A stretch of 64,000 nt of DNA from Allobosea caraganae (GTDB lineage: Bacteria; Pseudomonadota; Alphaproteobacteria; Rhizobiales; Beijerinckiaceae), in assembly GCF_003351345.1 (NCBI RefSeq), contig NZ_QQTO01000018.1, positions 1 through 64,000 of the forward strand, in the 5' to 3' direction. The notes below the pieces were generated by a model. The model saw only the letters and a list, made by a program, of their open reading frames with translations. It searched no databases and was not told the origin of the DNA. Positions 15,975-28,541 of the stretch are shown one piece after another. Position 1 is the first letter of the stretch; each line of letters begins with the position of its first letter. The position numbers were made by a program, and so were the translations under genes.

Positions 15975-17009
15975 ATGGCAACGCGTGACGACCCGCTCTT
16001 CCTGCGGGCTCTTTCGGGTGAGACCCTGTCGAAGCCCCCGCTCTGGCTGATGCGTCAGGCTGGCCGCTATCTCCCCGAGTACCGCGAGATCCGAGCCAAG
16101 GCCGGCGGCTTTCTCGACCTCTGCTACAATCCCGATTTCGCCGCCGAAGTGACGCTGCAGCCGATCCGCCGCTTCGGCTTCGACGCAGCGATCCTGTTCT
16201 GCGACATCCTCGTGATCCCGCATGCGCTCGGCCAGAAGCTCTGGTTCGTCCAGGGCGAAGGTCCAAGGCTCGAGCCCGTGGCCGATGCCAAGAGGCTTGG
16301 CGAGATCCACGAGGAGATCGACCGGGATGTGCTGGCGCCGGTCTACGAGACCGTCCGCAGGGTGAAGGCTGCCCTGCCCAGCGAGACCGGCTTCATCGGC
16401 TTCTGCGGGGCGCCCTGGACCGTGGCGACCTATATGGTGGCGGGACGGGGCACGCCGGATCAGGGACCGGCCAAGGAGCTCTTCGCCCGCGACGCCGAGC
16501 TGTTCGCAAGGCTGATCGACCGGATCGTCATGGCTTCGATTGTCCATCTCAACGCGCAGATCGAGGCCGGAGTCGATGCGGTGCAGATCTTCGACAGCTG
16601 GGCGGGTTCGCTTGGCGAGAGCGATTTCGAGCGCTGGTGCATCGCGCCGACCAGGCGGATCGTCGACGGGGTGCGGGCGCGCCATCCCAAGGCGAAGATC
16701 ATCGGCTTCCCGCGCGGCGCGGGGCGGCTGATCCCGGCCTATATCCGGGGCACCGGAGTCGATGCCGTCAGCCTGGAAACCGAGATCGACCGCAGCTTCG
16801 TGAGCGAGCAGATTCAGTCGCTGGTGCCGGTGCAGGGCCATCTCGATCCGCAGCTGCTGCGCGCTGGTGGGGCGGAGCTTGAGCGCGAGGTCGAGGTGAT
16901 CCGTGCGTCATTCGGCGCAGGTCCGTTCGTCTTCAATCTCGGGCATGGCATTCTGCCGGACACGCCGATCGCTCATGTCGAGCGCCTGGTCGCAGCTGTC
17001 AGGGCATGA
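15975..17009 (+). CDS. hemE: Uroporphyrinogen decarboxylase
   Basis: 344 residues, normal length. The N-terminal signature [16 protein letters not shown] and the [13 protein letters not shown] segment with the catalytic Asp are present, as is [14 protein letters not shown]. The enzyme decarboxylates four acetate side chains of uroporphyrinogen III to give coproporphyrinogen III in haem synthesis. ATG at 15975 is preferred to GTG at 15969 because GGAG (15966-15969) precedes it. It borders the candidate origin, and its promoter must lie in the AT-rich tract, as in Caulobacter, where a hemE promoter overlaps the origin. Confidence 0.97.
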   Translation: MATRDDPLFLRALSGETLSKPPLWLMRQAGRYLPEYREIRAKAGGFLDLCYNPDFAAEVTLQPIRRFGFDAAILFCDILVIPHALGQKLWFVQGEGPRLEPVADAKRLGEIHEEIDRDVLAPVYETVRRVKAALPSETGFIGFCGAPWTVATYMVAGRGTPDQGPAKELFARDAELFARLIDRIVMASIVHLNAQIEAGVDAVQIFDSWAGSLGESDFERWCIAPTRRIVDGVRARHPKAKIIGFPRGAGRLIPAYIRGTGVDAVSLETEIDRSFVSEQIQSLVPVQGHLDPQLLRAGGAELEREVEVIRASFGAGPFVFNLGHGILPDTPIAHVERLVAAVRA

Positions 17010-17022
17010 TGGGAACGCGCCG

Positions 17023-17448
17023 ATGCTGATCGAATGGATCAAGGCCTTTCACGTCATGGCCGTCATTTCCTGGATGGCGGGCATGCTCTATCTGCCGCGG
17101 CTGATGGTCTACCATGCCGATGCGCAGGTCGGCTCGATCCAGTCCGAGACCTTCAAGATCATGGAGCGCCGGCTGCTCAAGGGCATCATCAATCCGGCGA
17201 TGGCGCTGACCTGGATCCTGGGTCTTTACCTCGCCTGGCAGATCTTCGGCTTCAAGGGCGGCTGGCTGCACGCCAAGCTGCTGCTGGTCTTCATGCTGTC
17301 GGGCGTCCACGGCTATCTCGTCGGCCGGGTCCGCGCCTTCGCCGAAGACCGCAACGACAAGCCCGCCCGCTTCTACCGGATCATCAACGAGGTGCCGGCG
17401 GTGCTGATGGCGCTGATCGTCATTCTCGTGATCGTGAAGCCCTTCTAA
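17023..17448 (+). CDS. hemJ: Protoporphyrinogen oxidase HemJ
   Basis: A 141-residue inner-membrane protein with four predicted membrane segments. The essential His of the family corresponds to His10 in KAFHVMAVISWMAG and the Lys to Lys85 in LHAKLLL. HemJ oxidises protoporphyrinogen IX to protoporphyrin IX in bacteria lacking HemG/HemY (family knowledge), so it belongs to the same pathway as hemE, 13 bases upstream; they are probably one operon. The start at MLIEWIKAFH is the family N terminus. The next 220 bases up to rho hold nothing I recognise. Confidence 0.93.
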   Translation: MLIEWIKAFHVMAVISWMAGMLYLPRLMVYHADAQVGSIQSETFKIMERRLLKGIINPAMALTWILGLYLAWQIFGFKGGWLHAKLLLVFMLSGVHGYLVGRVRAFAEDRNDKPARFYRIINEVPAVLMALIVILVIVKPF

Positions 17449-17671
17449 GTCGCGTCGTCGTTTCCGGCTTGAGACTTCAGCCGAAACCCGCTATCAAGCG
17501 TTAGCGCAATCTCTGCGTCCCTCCCTGTTGCCGATGGTTCGTGAGCTTCCTGCCCTAGCAGACGCTCATGGTGCGCAAGCAGCGCACTGGCCCTCTCAGG
17601 CCCTGTCGAGCCCTCCATTTTAGTCCTGGCTCCTGCCATTCGTGCGGGGGCATTTACGATCCGGGTGCCCC

Positions 17672-18937
<1,266 letters not shown>

Positions 18938-18988
18938 CCTCTTCTCCCCTCGGGGGGCAGAGGCTTCGCGAAGCGGAGAGGAATGCGG

Positions 18989-19015
18989 AAGGGTCGCGCA
19001 AGCGGCCCTTTTTCT
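18989..19015 (+). terminator. Rho-independent terminator after rho
   Basis: AAGGG-T-CGC (18989-18997) pairs with GCG-G-CCCTT (19002-19010) around a GCAA loop, and the T-run continues to 19013. It is flanked by inverted CTTCTCC/GGGAGAAG-type arms related to repeat family C. Confidence 0.85.
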
Positions 19016-19063
19016 TGGCGGGCGCGTCTCTTCCCTTCTTCCGCAAGGGGAGAAGGGAAGGTG

Positions 19064-21067
<2,004 letters not shown>

Positions 21068-21115
21068 GGGCAGGTCTCCGGTGAGCGGCAGCGTTGAGAC
21101 GGGCGATAGCGAAGC

Positions 21116-22429
21116 ATGATCCAGGCTGAGGAATATCCGACGATTGTGGCGGTGTCGTCGGGAAACGGCCGCGCCGGCGTCGCGGTCATCAGGATCTCCG
21201 GTGCCCGGGTTCGATTCGTGCTCGAAACATTTGCCGGAGTTATCCCCAAGCCGCGATTTGCGACCCTGCGGCCGCTGCGGACCATCTCAGGCGAGATCAT
21301 CGACACCGCGTTGGTCCTGTTCTTTCCCGGCCCCGCCAGCTTTACCGGGGAGGATGTCGCCGAGTTCCATGTCCATGGCTCGCGCGCAGTGCTGGCCGCC
21401 CTGCTCTCTGCGTTGACGGCTGTCTCTGGCGTGCGCCTGGCGGAAGCCGGCGAGTTCACCCGGCGAGCTTTCGAGGCCGGAAAGCTTGACCTTGCCGCGG
21501 TCGAAGGCCTTGCCGACCTGATCGATTCGGAGACGGAATGGCAGCGCAGGCAGGCGTTGCGGCAAATGGAGGGCTCGTTGGGTCGGGCATCCGAGGCTTG
21601 GCGGCAGGCGCTGATCAAGGCGATGGCGCTACTCGAGGCCGAGATCGATTTCTCTGATGAAGGCGATGTCTCGGGGCCGCTGCTGGCGGAGGCGGTGGCC
21701 GGCGTGGCGACGGTGCTGGACGGTCTCAAGGATGCGCTGGGTTCCTTCCGCATGGGTGAGCGGGTGCGCGAGGGTTTTGTCGTCGTGCTGGCCGGGCCGC
21801 CCAATGCCGGCAAGTCGAGCCTGCTCAATGCGCTGGCCCGGCGCGATGTGGCAATCGTCTCGCCGCAGCCGGGCACGACGCGGGACATCATCGAGGTTAG
21901 GCTCGATCTCGCCGGATTTCCTGTAACCCTCGTCGATACCGCCGGCTTGCGCGAGAGTGCTGATCCGATCGAGGCCGAAGGCGTGCGGCGGGCAATGGCC
22001 CTGGCCGATAAGGCAGACCTCGTGCTGCGCCTGCGTTCGATCGATTCGCCTCCGAACCAAATCGAGAACAACGCCCGCGAGTTGGCCGTAGCGACGAAGG
22101 CGGATCTGCCGGGAAGTCCCGAGCCGGGAGAGTTGGCGGTGTCGGTACGAACCGGCGCTGGCATCGATAGGCTTTTGCAGGGGATCAGCGAGCGGTTGGG
22201 CGCCTTGTCGAGCCCCGAACCGGCGCTGCTGACCCGCGAACGCCAGCGTGTTGCGGTCTCGGATGCAATCATGGCCCTCGAACGCGTCGTCGGCTCCAGC
22301 CATGATCAGGCCGAGCTGCTGGCGGAGGATATCAGGCTCGCGGTCAGGGCCTTGGAGCGCCTTGTCGGTCGCGTCGACGTCGAGGATGTGCTGGATCAGC
22401 TCTTTTCCGGCTTCTGCATCGGAAAATAG
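21116..22429 (+). CDS. mnmE: tRNA uridine-5-carboxymethylaminomethyl synthesis GTPase MnmE
   Basis: 437 residues. It has an N-terminal folate-binding domain ([35 protein letters not shown]), an inserted G domain with G1 GPPNAGKSS (227-235), G2 TTRDI and G3 DTAG (274-277), and the C-terminal FCIGK with catalytic Cys435. The G4 motif reads TKAD (327-330) instead of the usual NKxD; TK[AL]D occurs in other functional GTPases, so guanine recognition is probably kept. With MnmG it modifies U34 of tRNAs read by split codon boxes. mnmG starts 96 bases downstream with a parS site between them. Confidence 0.96.
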   Translation: MIQAEEYPTIVAVSSGNGRAGVAVIRISGARVRFVLETFAGVIPKPRFATLRPLRTISGEIIDTALVLFFPGPASFTGEDVAEFHVHGSRAVLAALLSALTAVSGVRLAEAGEFTRRAFEAGKLDLAAVEGLADLIDSETEWQRRQALRQMEGSLGRASEAWRQALIKAMALLEAEIDFSDEGDVSGPLLAEAVAGVATVLDGLKDALGSFRMGERVREGFVVVLAGPPNAGKSSLLNALARRDVAIVSPQPGTTRDIIEVRLDLAGFPVTLVDTAGLRESADPIEAEGVRRAMALADKADLVLRLRSIDSPPNQIENNARELAVATKADLPGSPEPGELAVSVRTGAGIDRLLQGISERLGALSSPEPALLTRERQRVAVSDAIMALERVVGSSHDQAELLAEDIRLAVRALERLVGRVDVEDVLDQLFSGFCIGK

Positions 22430-22452
22430 GGTTAATAGAAGGTAAAACCGGG

Positions 22453-22468
22453 CGTTTCACGTGAAACG
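22453..22468. other. parS: parS centromere site (perfect palindrome) between mnmE and mnmG
   Basis: CGTTTCACGTGAAACG, a perfect 16-bp palindrome containing the full GTTTCACGTGAAAC core recognised by chromosomal ParB proteins. It lies in the mnmE-mnmG gap, about 6.7 kb from the candidate origin and 3.5 kb upstream of parB. Confidence 0.88.
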
Positions 22469-22525
22469 TGGCGGCCATCTCAAGAAGACAATTGACCCTC
22501 TGCTCGGGCTTGGATAGCGAAAGTC

Positions 22526-24409
22526 ATGGTCGACACCCAGAGTTCATATGACGTCATCGTCGTCGGTGGCGGGCATGCCGGCGTCGAGGCTGCCGCTGCA
22601 GCCGCGCGCGTCGGCGCGCGCACCGCGTTGCTGACGCACCAGCGCGAGACCATCGGCGTGATGTCGTGCAATCCGGCGATCGGCGGGCTGGGCAAGGGCC
22701 ATCTTGTCCGCGAGATCGATGCGCTCGATGGCGTGATGGCGCGCGCGGCCGATCGCGGTGGCATCCAGTTCCGCATGCTCAATCGCCGCAAGGGCCCGGC
22801 GGTGCGCGGCCCCCGCGCCCAGGCCGATCGCAAGCTTTATCGTCAGGCGGTGCAGGATATCCTGGCTGAATACGGCAATCTCGACATCATTGCCGGAGAG
22901 GCGTTTGACCTCGATATCGCCAATGGACGCGTGACCGGCGCCGTTCTCGCCGATGGCCGTCGATTCGTTACCGGAACAATCGTGCTGACGACCGGCACCT
23001 TTTTGCGCGGCCTGATCCACATCGGCGAGCAGAAGATCCCTGCCGGCCGCGTCGGCGAAGCGCCGTCGCTGGGCCTGTCGGCGACGCTGGAGCGGCATGA
23101 TTTCCCGCTCGGCCGCCTCAAGACCGGCACGCCGCCGCGGCTCGATGGCCGCACGATCGATTGGGCCGGGCTGGAGATGCAGGCCGGCGACGATCCGCCG
23201 GAGCCGTTCTCGGCGTTGACCAAGGCGATCACGACGCCGCAGATCTCCTGCGGCATCACCCGCACCACGGTTGCCGGTCACGACCTGATCCGGGCCAACC
23301 TGCATCGCGCGCCGATGTTCTCGGGCCAGATCGAAGGTCGCGGGCCACGCTATTGCCCCTCGATCGAGGACAAGGTCGGCCGTTTCGGCGATCGCGACGG
23401 GCATCAGATCTTCCTGGAGCCGGAAGGGCTTGACGACCCAACGGTCTACCCGAACGGGATTTCGACCTCGCTGCCCGAGGATGTGCAGCTCGGCCTGCTG
23501 AAGACGATCCCCGGCCTGGAGCGCGCGGTTATGCTGCGGCCGGGCTATGCGATCGAGTATGATTTCGTCGATCCCCGCGCCCTGAAGAGCACGCTGGAGA
23601 CGCGCGCTATTCAGGGCCTGTTCCTGGCCGGACAGATCAACGGCACGACCGGCTATGAGGAAGCGGCAGCGCAGGGCTTGTTCGCCGGCCTTAACGCAGC
23701 GCGCCGCGCCGGCGGCGCCGAGCCGGTTACGATGGACCGCACCTCGTCTTATATCGGCGTGCTGGTCGACGACCTGGTGACGCGCGGTGTTACGGAGCCG
23801 TATCGAATGTTCACCTCGCGGGCGGAATTCCGCCTGTCCTTGCGTGTAGACAATGCCGATGAGCGGCTGACGGCTTGGGGCGTGGAGCACGGCCTGGTCG
23901 GTAGCGAGCGTGAGCGGCATTTCCGGGCCAATGCCGGACGGGTCGAGAAGTTGCGTGAGCGGCTGCGGAGCGTGTCGCTGACGCCATCCGAGGCCGACCA
24001 GATCGGGCTCCAACTCAACCGCGACGGCATTCGGCGCAGCGGCTACCAGCTTCTGTCCTATCCCGATATCAGCTTTGAGCAGCTGGCGGCGATCTGGCCC
24101 GATCTCAACGACTATTCGCTATCCGTGACCGCTCGGGTGACGGCCGATGCGACCTATGCGGTCTATCTCGACCGGCAGGCGGCGGAAATCGGTGCGGTTC
24201 AACGCGATCAAGCGCTGGTCGTGCCGGATGATCTCGACCTCGACGTGATTTCGGGTCTCTCCAACGAGTTGAAGGCGAAGTTGACGCAGCAGCGTCCGGC
24301 CAATCTGGCGCAGGCCGCGAAGATCGAGGGCATGACCCCGGCAGCCCTGACGCTGCTCGCTGCTCATGCCCGGCGCGGGCGGAAGCGCGCTCCGCAACTG
24401 GCTGACTGA
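22526..24409 (+). CDS. mnmG: tRNA uridine-5-carboxymethylaminomethyl modification enzyme MnmG
   Basis: 627 residues (E. coli 629). The FAD-binding [12 protein letters not shown] near the N terminus, [24 protein letters not shown], and the NADH/FAD regions with [12 protein letters not shown] and SCGITRT are present. GMTPAAL near the C terminus is the MnmE-contact helix region. It forms the MnmE-MnmG complex that installs carboxymethylaminomethyl groups on tRNA U34. It is cytoplasmic. It lies between mnmE and rsmG, the classic gidA-gidB arrangement near bacterial origins, 3 bases before the rsmG start codon. Confidence 0.98.
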   Translation: MVDTQSSYDVIVVGGGHAGVEAAAAAARVGARTALLTHQRETIGVMSCNPAIGGLGKGHLVREIDALDGVMARAADRGGIQFRMLNRRKGPAVRGPRAQADRKLYRQAVQDILAEYGNLDIIAGEAFDLDIANGRVTGAVLADGRRFVTGTIVLTTGTFLRGLIHIGEQKIPAGRVGEAPSLGLSATLERHDFPLGRLKTGTPPRLDGRTIDWAGLEMQAGDDPPEPFSALTKAITTPQISCGITRTTVAGHDLIRANLHRAPMFSGQIEGRGPRYCPSIEDKVGRFGDRDGHQIFLEPEGLDDPTVYPNGISTSLPEDVQLGLLKTIPGLERAVMLRPGYAIEYDFVDPRALKSTLETRAIQGLFLAGQINGTTGYEEAAAQGLFAGLNAARRAGGAEPVTMDRTSSYIGVLVDDLVTRGVTEPYRMFTSRAEFRLSLRVDNADERLTAWGVEHGLVGSERERHFRANAGRVEKLRERLRSVSLTPSEADQIGLQLNRDGIRRSGYQLLSYPDISFEQLAAIWPDLNDYSLSVTARVTADATYAVYLDRQAAEIGAVQRDQALVVPDDLDLDVISGLSNELKAKLTQQRPANLAQAAKIEGMTPAALTLLAAHARRGRKRAPQLAD

Positions 24410-24412
24410 TCC

Positions 24413-25066
24413 GTGACTGTTGATAACGGTGATAACGGCGACCGTGCCCGCGCTTTGCGCTTGACACCTGTTTCACGTGAAACACAGGAGCGGCTCGCGC
24501 TTCTGGTGGCGGAGCTGGCGCGCTGGCAGAAGGCCAAGAACCTCGTCTCCTCCGCCACTCTCGCCGATGTCTGGACGCGGCACGTCGCGGACTCGCTCCA
24601 GCTCTTCACTCTGGCGCCTGATGCGAAGCGATGGCTCGATCTCGGCTCGGGCGGCGGTTTCCCGGGTCTCGTGCTCGGGATCTGCCTGGTCGAGACGGGC
24701 GGGCATATCGATCTGGTCGAGAGCAATGCCCGCAAATGCGCCTTCCTGCGCCATGCCGCCCGGCTGACAGGGGCGCCGGTCACGGTCCATACCGCGCGGA
24801 TCGAGGATGTGATCGGAGAATTCACTGGAAAAGTCGACGTCGTTACCGCGCGCGCGCTCGCGCCACTGCCAAATCTGATCGGATGGTGTAGAACGTTGTT
24901 GAGAACTGGCACCCTCGGACTCTTTCCCAAGGGACAATATCTAGATGCGGAATTGACCGAAGCCTCTAAATATTGGAATATCCAGGCCTCAACTGTTGTT
25001 TCCGTGACAGATCCGGCGGCCCGAATCCTAATGATTCGCGGAGCCGAGCAGCGGGCAGATTCATGA
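24413..25066 (+). CDS. rsmG: 16S rRNA (guanine527-N7)-methyltransferase
   Basis: 217 residues. The SAM-binding motif LDLGSGGGFPG spans residues 75-85, with HIDLVESNARKCAFLR and VTARALAPL following; these are RsmG signatures. It methylates G527 of 16S rRNA, and its loss gives low-level streptomycin resistance. The start is GTG at 24413, 3 bases after mnmG. Codons 20-24 (VSRET) are dictated by the parS palindrome embedded in the gene. The last ~40 codons are noticeably more AT-rich than neighbouring genes. Its TGA overlaps the parA ATG. Confidence 0.95.
   Translation: MTVDNGDNGDRARALRLTPVSRETQERLALLVAELARWQKAKNLVSSATLADVWTRHVADSLQLFTLAPDAKRWLDLGSGGGFPGLVLGICLVETGGHIDLVESNARKCAFLRHAARLTGAPVTVHTARIEDVIGEFTGKVDVVTARALAPLPNLIGWCRTLLRTGTLGLFPKGQYLDAELTEASKYWNIQASTVVSVTDPAARILMIRGAEQRADS
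24469..24484. other. parS: parS centromere site (perfect palindrome) inside rsmG
   Basis: TGTTTCACGTGAAACA, an exact match to the canonical 16-bp parS palindrome. It lies within the rsmG reading frame, where it encodes the VSRET segment, ~600 bases upstream of parA and ~8.7 kb from the candidate origin. Confidence 0.92.
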
Positions 25067-25893
25067 ACGCTCTGACACCCATCGCCGCTACGTCTCGCCG
25101 GCCGCGCGTGCTGGCCCTGGCGAACCAGAAGGGTGGCGTCGGCAAGACCACGACCGCCATCAACCTCGGCACCGCGCTCGCCGCCATCGGCGAGAAGGTG
25201 CTGATCATCGATCTCGACCCGCAGGGCAATGCCTCGACGGGGCTCGGCGTCGACCGCAAGAGCCGGCGATCCTCGACCTATGACGTGCTCTGCGGCGATA
25301 TCGGCTTGGGCCAGGCACTGCAGGAAACGGCCGTTCCCGGTCTGTTCATTGCGCCCTCGACGCTCGACCTACTCGGCGTCGAGCTCGAGATCGCCAGCGC
25401 CAAGGACCGCGCCCATCGGTTGAAGAAGGCGATCGACGAGATCGCCGACGATCCGCGCTGCTCGGACCTGACCTATGTTCTGATCGATTGCCCGCCCTCG
25501 CTCAGCCTGATCACGATCAACGCGATGACGGCGGCCGACGCCGTGCTCGTGCCGCTGCAATGCGAGTTCTTCGCGCTGGAGGGCCTCAGCCAGCTGCTCA
25601 AGACGGTTGAGCAGGTCCGCGCCGGCCTCAACCCGCGCCTGGTCATCCAGGGCGTGGTGCTGACCATGTACGACCCGCGCAACAACCTCTCCGGGCAGGT
25701 CATGGCCGATGTGCGCGAGTTTTTGGGCGAGAAGGTCTACGAGACGGTGATTCCGCGCAATGTCCGGGTCTCCGAGGCGCCGTCCTACGGCAAGCCGGTG
25801 TTGCTTTACGATCTGCGTTGTTCTGGCTCGCAGGCCTATCTGCGTCTGGCTTCGGAGGTGATCAAACGGGAGCGCGAGCTTCGTGCCGCCTGA
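25063..25893 (+). CDS. parA: Chromosome partitioning ATPase ParA
   Basis: 276 residues. The deviant Walker A KGGVGKTT (23-30) carries the signature lysine of ParA/MinD ATPases. IIDLDPQGNASTGLGVD, the Walker B-like YVLIDCPPSLSLITINAM and a C-terminal VSEAPSYGKPVLLYD follow. ParA binds DNA non-specifically as an ATP dimer and pulls ParB-parS complexes toward the pole. Unlike plasmid type Ia ParAs, it lacks an N-terminal HTH and has only ~16 extra residues. The ATG overlaps the rsmG TGA (ATGA), and parB follows 31 bases later, giving one transcript. Confidence 0.97.
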   Translation: MNALTPIAATSRRPRVLALANQKGGVGKTTTAINLGTALAAIGEKVLIIDLDPQGNASTGLGVDRKSRRSSTYDVLCGDIGLGQALQETAVPGLFIAPSTLDLLGVELEIASAKDRAHRLKKAIDEIADDPRCSDLTYVLIDCPPSLSLITINAMTAADAVLVPLQCEFFALEGLSQLLKTVEQVRAGLNPRLVIQGVVLTMYDPRNNLSGQVMADVREFLGEKVYETVIPRNVRVSEAPSYGKPVLLYDLRCSGSQAYLRLASEVIKRERELRAA

Positions 25894-25924
25894 CAATTCC
25901 AGGGTAATGTTGAAAGGTTCTGCC

Positions 25925-26803
25925 ATGGCCGAGGAACAAGGACGTTCCCGTCTTGGCCGCGGGCTCGCGGCCCTGATCGGAGATGTCGGCGACGAGATCG
26001 GCGCCATCGAGCGCTCGCGCGGTCAACGGCGCGTTCCGGTCGAGTTCCTGCGTCCCAGCCCGCGCAATCCGCGCCGCAGCTTCGGCGAGGACGATCTTGA
26101 GGATCTGACCGCGTCGATCCGCGAGCGCGGCATCCTGCAGCCGATCATCGTGCGCTCGATCGCCGGCATGGTCGACGCCTATGAGATCATCGCCGGCGAA
26201 CGGCGCTGGCGCGCGGCGCAGCGGGCAGAGCTGCATGACGTGCCGGTGATCCTGGTCGAGGCCAATGATCGCGAGGCGCTCGAGATCGCCATCGTCGAGA
26301 ACGTGCAGCGCACGGATCTCAACGCGATCGAGGAAGCCGCCGGCTACGAGCGGCTGATCGCCGAATTCAGCTATACCCAGAACGACCTTGCCCGCGTCAT
26401 CGGCAAGAGCCGCAGCCATGTCGCCAACACCTTGCGGCTGTCGAAGCTGCCCGAGCCGGTGCGCAGGATGGTCAGCGAGGGCGCGGTCTCGGCCGGCCAT
26501 GCCCGCGCCCTGCTCTCGGTCGCCGATCCCGAGCTGATGGCGAAGAAGATCGTCGACGAGGGCCTGAGCGTCCGCGATATCGAGCGGATCGTGCAGGAAG
26601 AGTCGCGCGGCGAGACCAAGAGCGCTTCGGCCAAGCCGAAGGTCGACAAGGACCCCGATACCCGTGCCGTCGAGAAGGCGCTGGAGGAGGTCCTGGGCGT
26701 CTCGGTCTCGATCCAGCATCGCGCCAATGGCGGCGGCGAGATGAAGCTCGGCTACAAGACGCTGGAGCAGCTCGACGCGCTCTGCCGTCGGCTGAAGGCC
26801 TGA
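25925..26803 (+). CDS. parB: Chromosome partitioning protein ParB
   Basis: 292 residues. The N terminus RSRLGRGLAALIGD carries the motif that stimulates ParA (LGRGL). The CTP-binding/clamp domain includes GERRWRAAQR (91-100), and the HTH that reads parS is about 152-173 (QNDLARVIGKSRSHVANTLRL). A C-terminal dimerisation segment (LGYKTLEQLDALCRRL) ends the protein. ParB loads at the parS sites upstream and spreads as a sliding clamp. ATG at 25925 is preferred to the in-frame GTG at 25883 because GAAAGG precedes it and MAEEQGRSRLGRG is the family start. Confidence 0.97.
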   Translation: MAEEQGRSRLGRGLAALIGDVGDEIGAIERSRGQRRVPVEFLRPSPRNPRRSFGEDDLEDLTASIRERGILQPIIVRSIAGMVDAYEIIAGERRWRAAQRAELHDVPVILVEANDREALEIAIVENVQRTDLNAIEEAAGYERLIAEFSYTQNDLARVIGKSRSHVANTLRLSKLPEPVRRMVSEGAVSAGHARALLSVADPELMAKKIVDEGLSVRDIERIVQEESRGETKSASAKPKVDKDPDTRAVEKALEEVLGVSVSIQHRANGGGEMKLGYKTLEQLDALCRRLKA

Positions 26804-26833
26804 GCGGCTGCTTCTGTTGGTAAGCAAACCCTC

Positions 26834-26876
26834 GCCGTCATTCCGGGCAAACGCAGCGCAGTCCCGGGATGACGGC
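26834..26876. repeat. Palindromic repeat, family F copy 1 (between parB and holA)
   Basis: GCCGTCATTCCGGG and CCCGGGATGACGGC form near-perfect inverted arms around a 15-base centre, between two convergent genes. It probably also works as a bidirectional transcription stop (inference). Related units are at 36672 and 52199. Confidence 0.8.
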
Positions 26877-26906
26877 GTTTCAATTGTTCTCGTAAATTAG
26901 GCGATA

Positions 26907-27938
26907 TCAGCCGCCGCGTGCGCCGCTCTGGCCCAGCCGCGCCAGGGTCCAGAGCGCGCGCGAGGCCGTGGCGCGGGCGATCTCGCCGTCGCGCCTGACA
27001 GCCAGCATCGCCGTTCCCAACGTAGCCACCGCTTCCGTCAGCTTCGGCACCGTCCAGGCGTTCAGGGCGGCCTCGGCGACCGCCATCCGGGGAAAGGGCA
27101 GGCGCATGGCTGCGACTGCGTCGCGCGGCCCACGGCCGCCATCGACGCCCTGACGGGCTTTCAGCAGCATCAGCGCGTGCCGCAGCACGGCGCCGAGCAT
27201 CACGCCCGAATCCAGGCCCTCGCTGGTCAGCTTGGCCAGCGCCAGATCGAGCGCGGGCAGGCGGCCGGCGAAGACGGCGTCGATCAGCGCCGCCTGTTCG
27301 CGCTGGGCGGTATCGCCGACCACGGCCTCGATATGCTCCTCGGTGATCGAGGCATCGCCGCCGGCATAGAGCAGCAGCTTTTCGATCTCGCGGCGCGAGG
27401 TCTGGCGGTCGCCGCCGAGCAGGCCGGCGAGCTGCTCGCGCGTGGTACGGTCGATGTTCTTGCCGGCCGAGCGCATCATCTCGTCGATGATGCTGCCGAG
27501 ATCGCGCGCGGCGTCGCCGTAGCAGGGCACAGCGAGTGCCGTTCGCGCCTTCTCGCAGGCGACGCGCAGCGGGTTGGTGCGCTGCAGGTCGCCGGCCTCG
27601 ACGATGACGATCGCGTCCTGCGACGGCGTCGCCAGCAAGGGCTCGACGGCGGCGAGCAACGGCTTCGAGGTCGGCGAGACGCGAATGGCGCGCCGGCCGC
27701 CGAACAGGCCGATCGTATTGGCCTCATCCACCAGCTTGAGCGGATCGGAGGCGATGTCGTCGCCGTCCATGCGGACGAGCTGGAAGGCGTTGTTGATGTC
27801 GTCGACGCTGGCGCGGGCAAGCGCGGTGGCGCGCTCGGAGACGAGCCCGGCATCGGGGCCGTAGATCAGGACCAGGCGCCAGGCCGGGTCGGGCTTCGCC
27901 AGGGCGCGGTCGGCCTCATGCGCCTTGATGGCGACCAT
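26907..27938 (-). CDS. holA: DNA polymerase III subunit delta
   Basis: 343 residues, the usual size. It has a RecA/AAA+-like N-terminal domain with LIYGPDAGLVSERATAL (a degenerate P-loop, as expected for delta) and DAIVIVEAGDL. The YGDAARDLGSIIDEMM linker and C-terminal helical domain (TSRREIEKLLLYAG, AVVGDTAQ) follow. Delta opens the beta clamp within the clamp loader. It is the last gene of the minus-strand operon leuS-lptE-holA, the usual arrangement in proteobacteria. A copy of repeat family A lies just upstream. Confidence 0.93.
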   Translation of the reverse strand: MVAIKAHEADRALAKPDPAWRLVLIYGPDAGLVSERATALARASVDDINNAFQLVRMDGDDIASDPLKLVDEANTIGLFGGRRAIRVSPTSKPLLAAVEPLLATPSQDAIVIVEAGDLQRTNPLRVACEKARTALAVPCYGDAARDLGSIIDEMMRSAGKNIDRTTREQLAGLLGGDRQTSRREIEKLLLYAGGDASITEEHIEAVVGDTAQREQAALIDAVFAGRLPALDLALAKLTSEGLDSGVMLGAVLRHALMLLKARQGVDGGRGPRDAVAAMRLPFPRMAVAEAALNAWTVPKLTEAVATLGTAMLAVRRDGEIARATASRALWTLARLGQSGARGG

Positions 27939-27957
27939 GCTGGAGCTCTTTGTCTTG

Positions 27958-28004
27958 ACGCATCTTCTTCACGCGAACCGGTATCCACTTCGCTCGAAAA
28001 TGCT
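27958..28004. repeat. Palindromic intergenic repeat, family A copy 5 (diverged)
   Basis: GACGCATCTTC ... CGCGAACCGGTATCCACTTC ... CGAAAATGCTT resembles the family A unit (GCGAACCGG/CCACTT..CGAAAA core) with decayed outer arms. It occupies the lptE-holA gap. Confidence 0.55.
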
Positions 28005-28541
28005 TCAGCTGGTCAGGTCGGCGGCCAGCTGGCCGCGAATCAGCTCCGCCAGCGACTTGCCGGCCCGGACCTGAGCGTCGCGCGCGGCGCGGACGGTGGC
28101 GAAGCGCTGCTCGGAGCGATCATAGGGCGCGCGGATCTGGTTCAGGCCGGAGGAGACGACCTTGCCAGTCGCGCTGTCGGTGACCTTCCAGGTCGCCGTC
28201 GCGACCAGGATCGCCGAATCGGCGCGGCCGTTGGCGTAGTCGACGGTGACCACCTCGAGGCTCTCGTTCACGGAGGCTTCGAGCTTCAGCCGCTTGGTGG
28301 CGTCAGGCGCGCCGCCGCCATCGAGGTTGAAGACCAGTTCGTTGCGCAGGTAATGGCCGACCAGGCCCTTGATATCGGCGATCTCGACGCCCCTGAGCGC
28401 GTCCTTGACGCTGCCGCCGACGGTGCTCGTGGTGCTGTCGGCATAGAGCGGGCGCAGGCAGCCACCGGCGATTGCGGCAAGGCCCAGCGCGGCCAGCAGC
28501 ATCAGCCGGCGGGTCGGAGCGCTCGATTCAGACGACGACAT
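28005..28541 (-). CDS. lptE: LPS-assembly lipoprotein LptE
   Basis: 178 residues. Signal peptide with twin Arg then [16 protein letters not shown]; the lipobox is AGGC with the acylated Cys at position 28. LRPLYADS follows, the typical start of mature LptE. The rest is the small alpha/beta LptE fold ([17 protein letters not shown] ... [28 protein letters not shown]). LptE plugs the LptD barrel and helps place LPS in the outer membrane. It overlaps the end of leuS by 14 bases and precedes holA, the standard leuS-lptE-holA operon. Confidence 0.93.
   Translation of the reverse strand: MSSSESSAPTRRLMLLAALGLAAIAGGCLRPLYADSTTSTVGGSVKDALRGVEIADIKGLVGHYLRNELVFNLDGGGAPDATKRLKLEASVNESLEVVTVDYANGRADSAILVATATWKVTDSATGKVVSSGLNQIRAPYDRSEQRFATVRAARDAQVRAGKSLAELIRGQLAADLTS

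Noticed and set aside
22256..22452. TTAATAGAAGGTAAA after mnmE as a CtrA box
   Set aside because: The second half-site is TAAA, not TTAA, and it lies between co-directional genes without other support.
22544..24013. A 489-codon minus-strand open frame opposite mnmG, and similar long frames opposite ftsK, amtB and rho
   Set aside because: All are codon-bias shadows of well-identified genes at high GC; none has a ribosome binding site plus family motif.
26371..26727. Short frames opposite parB
   Set aside because: No motif or start signal; antisense shadow of parB.
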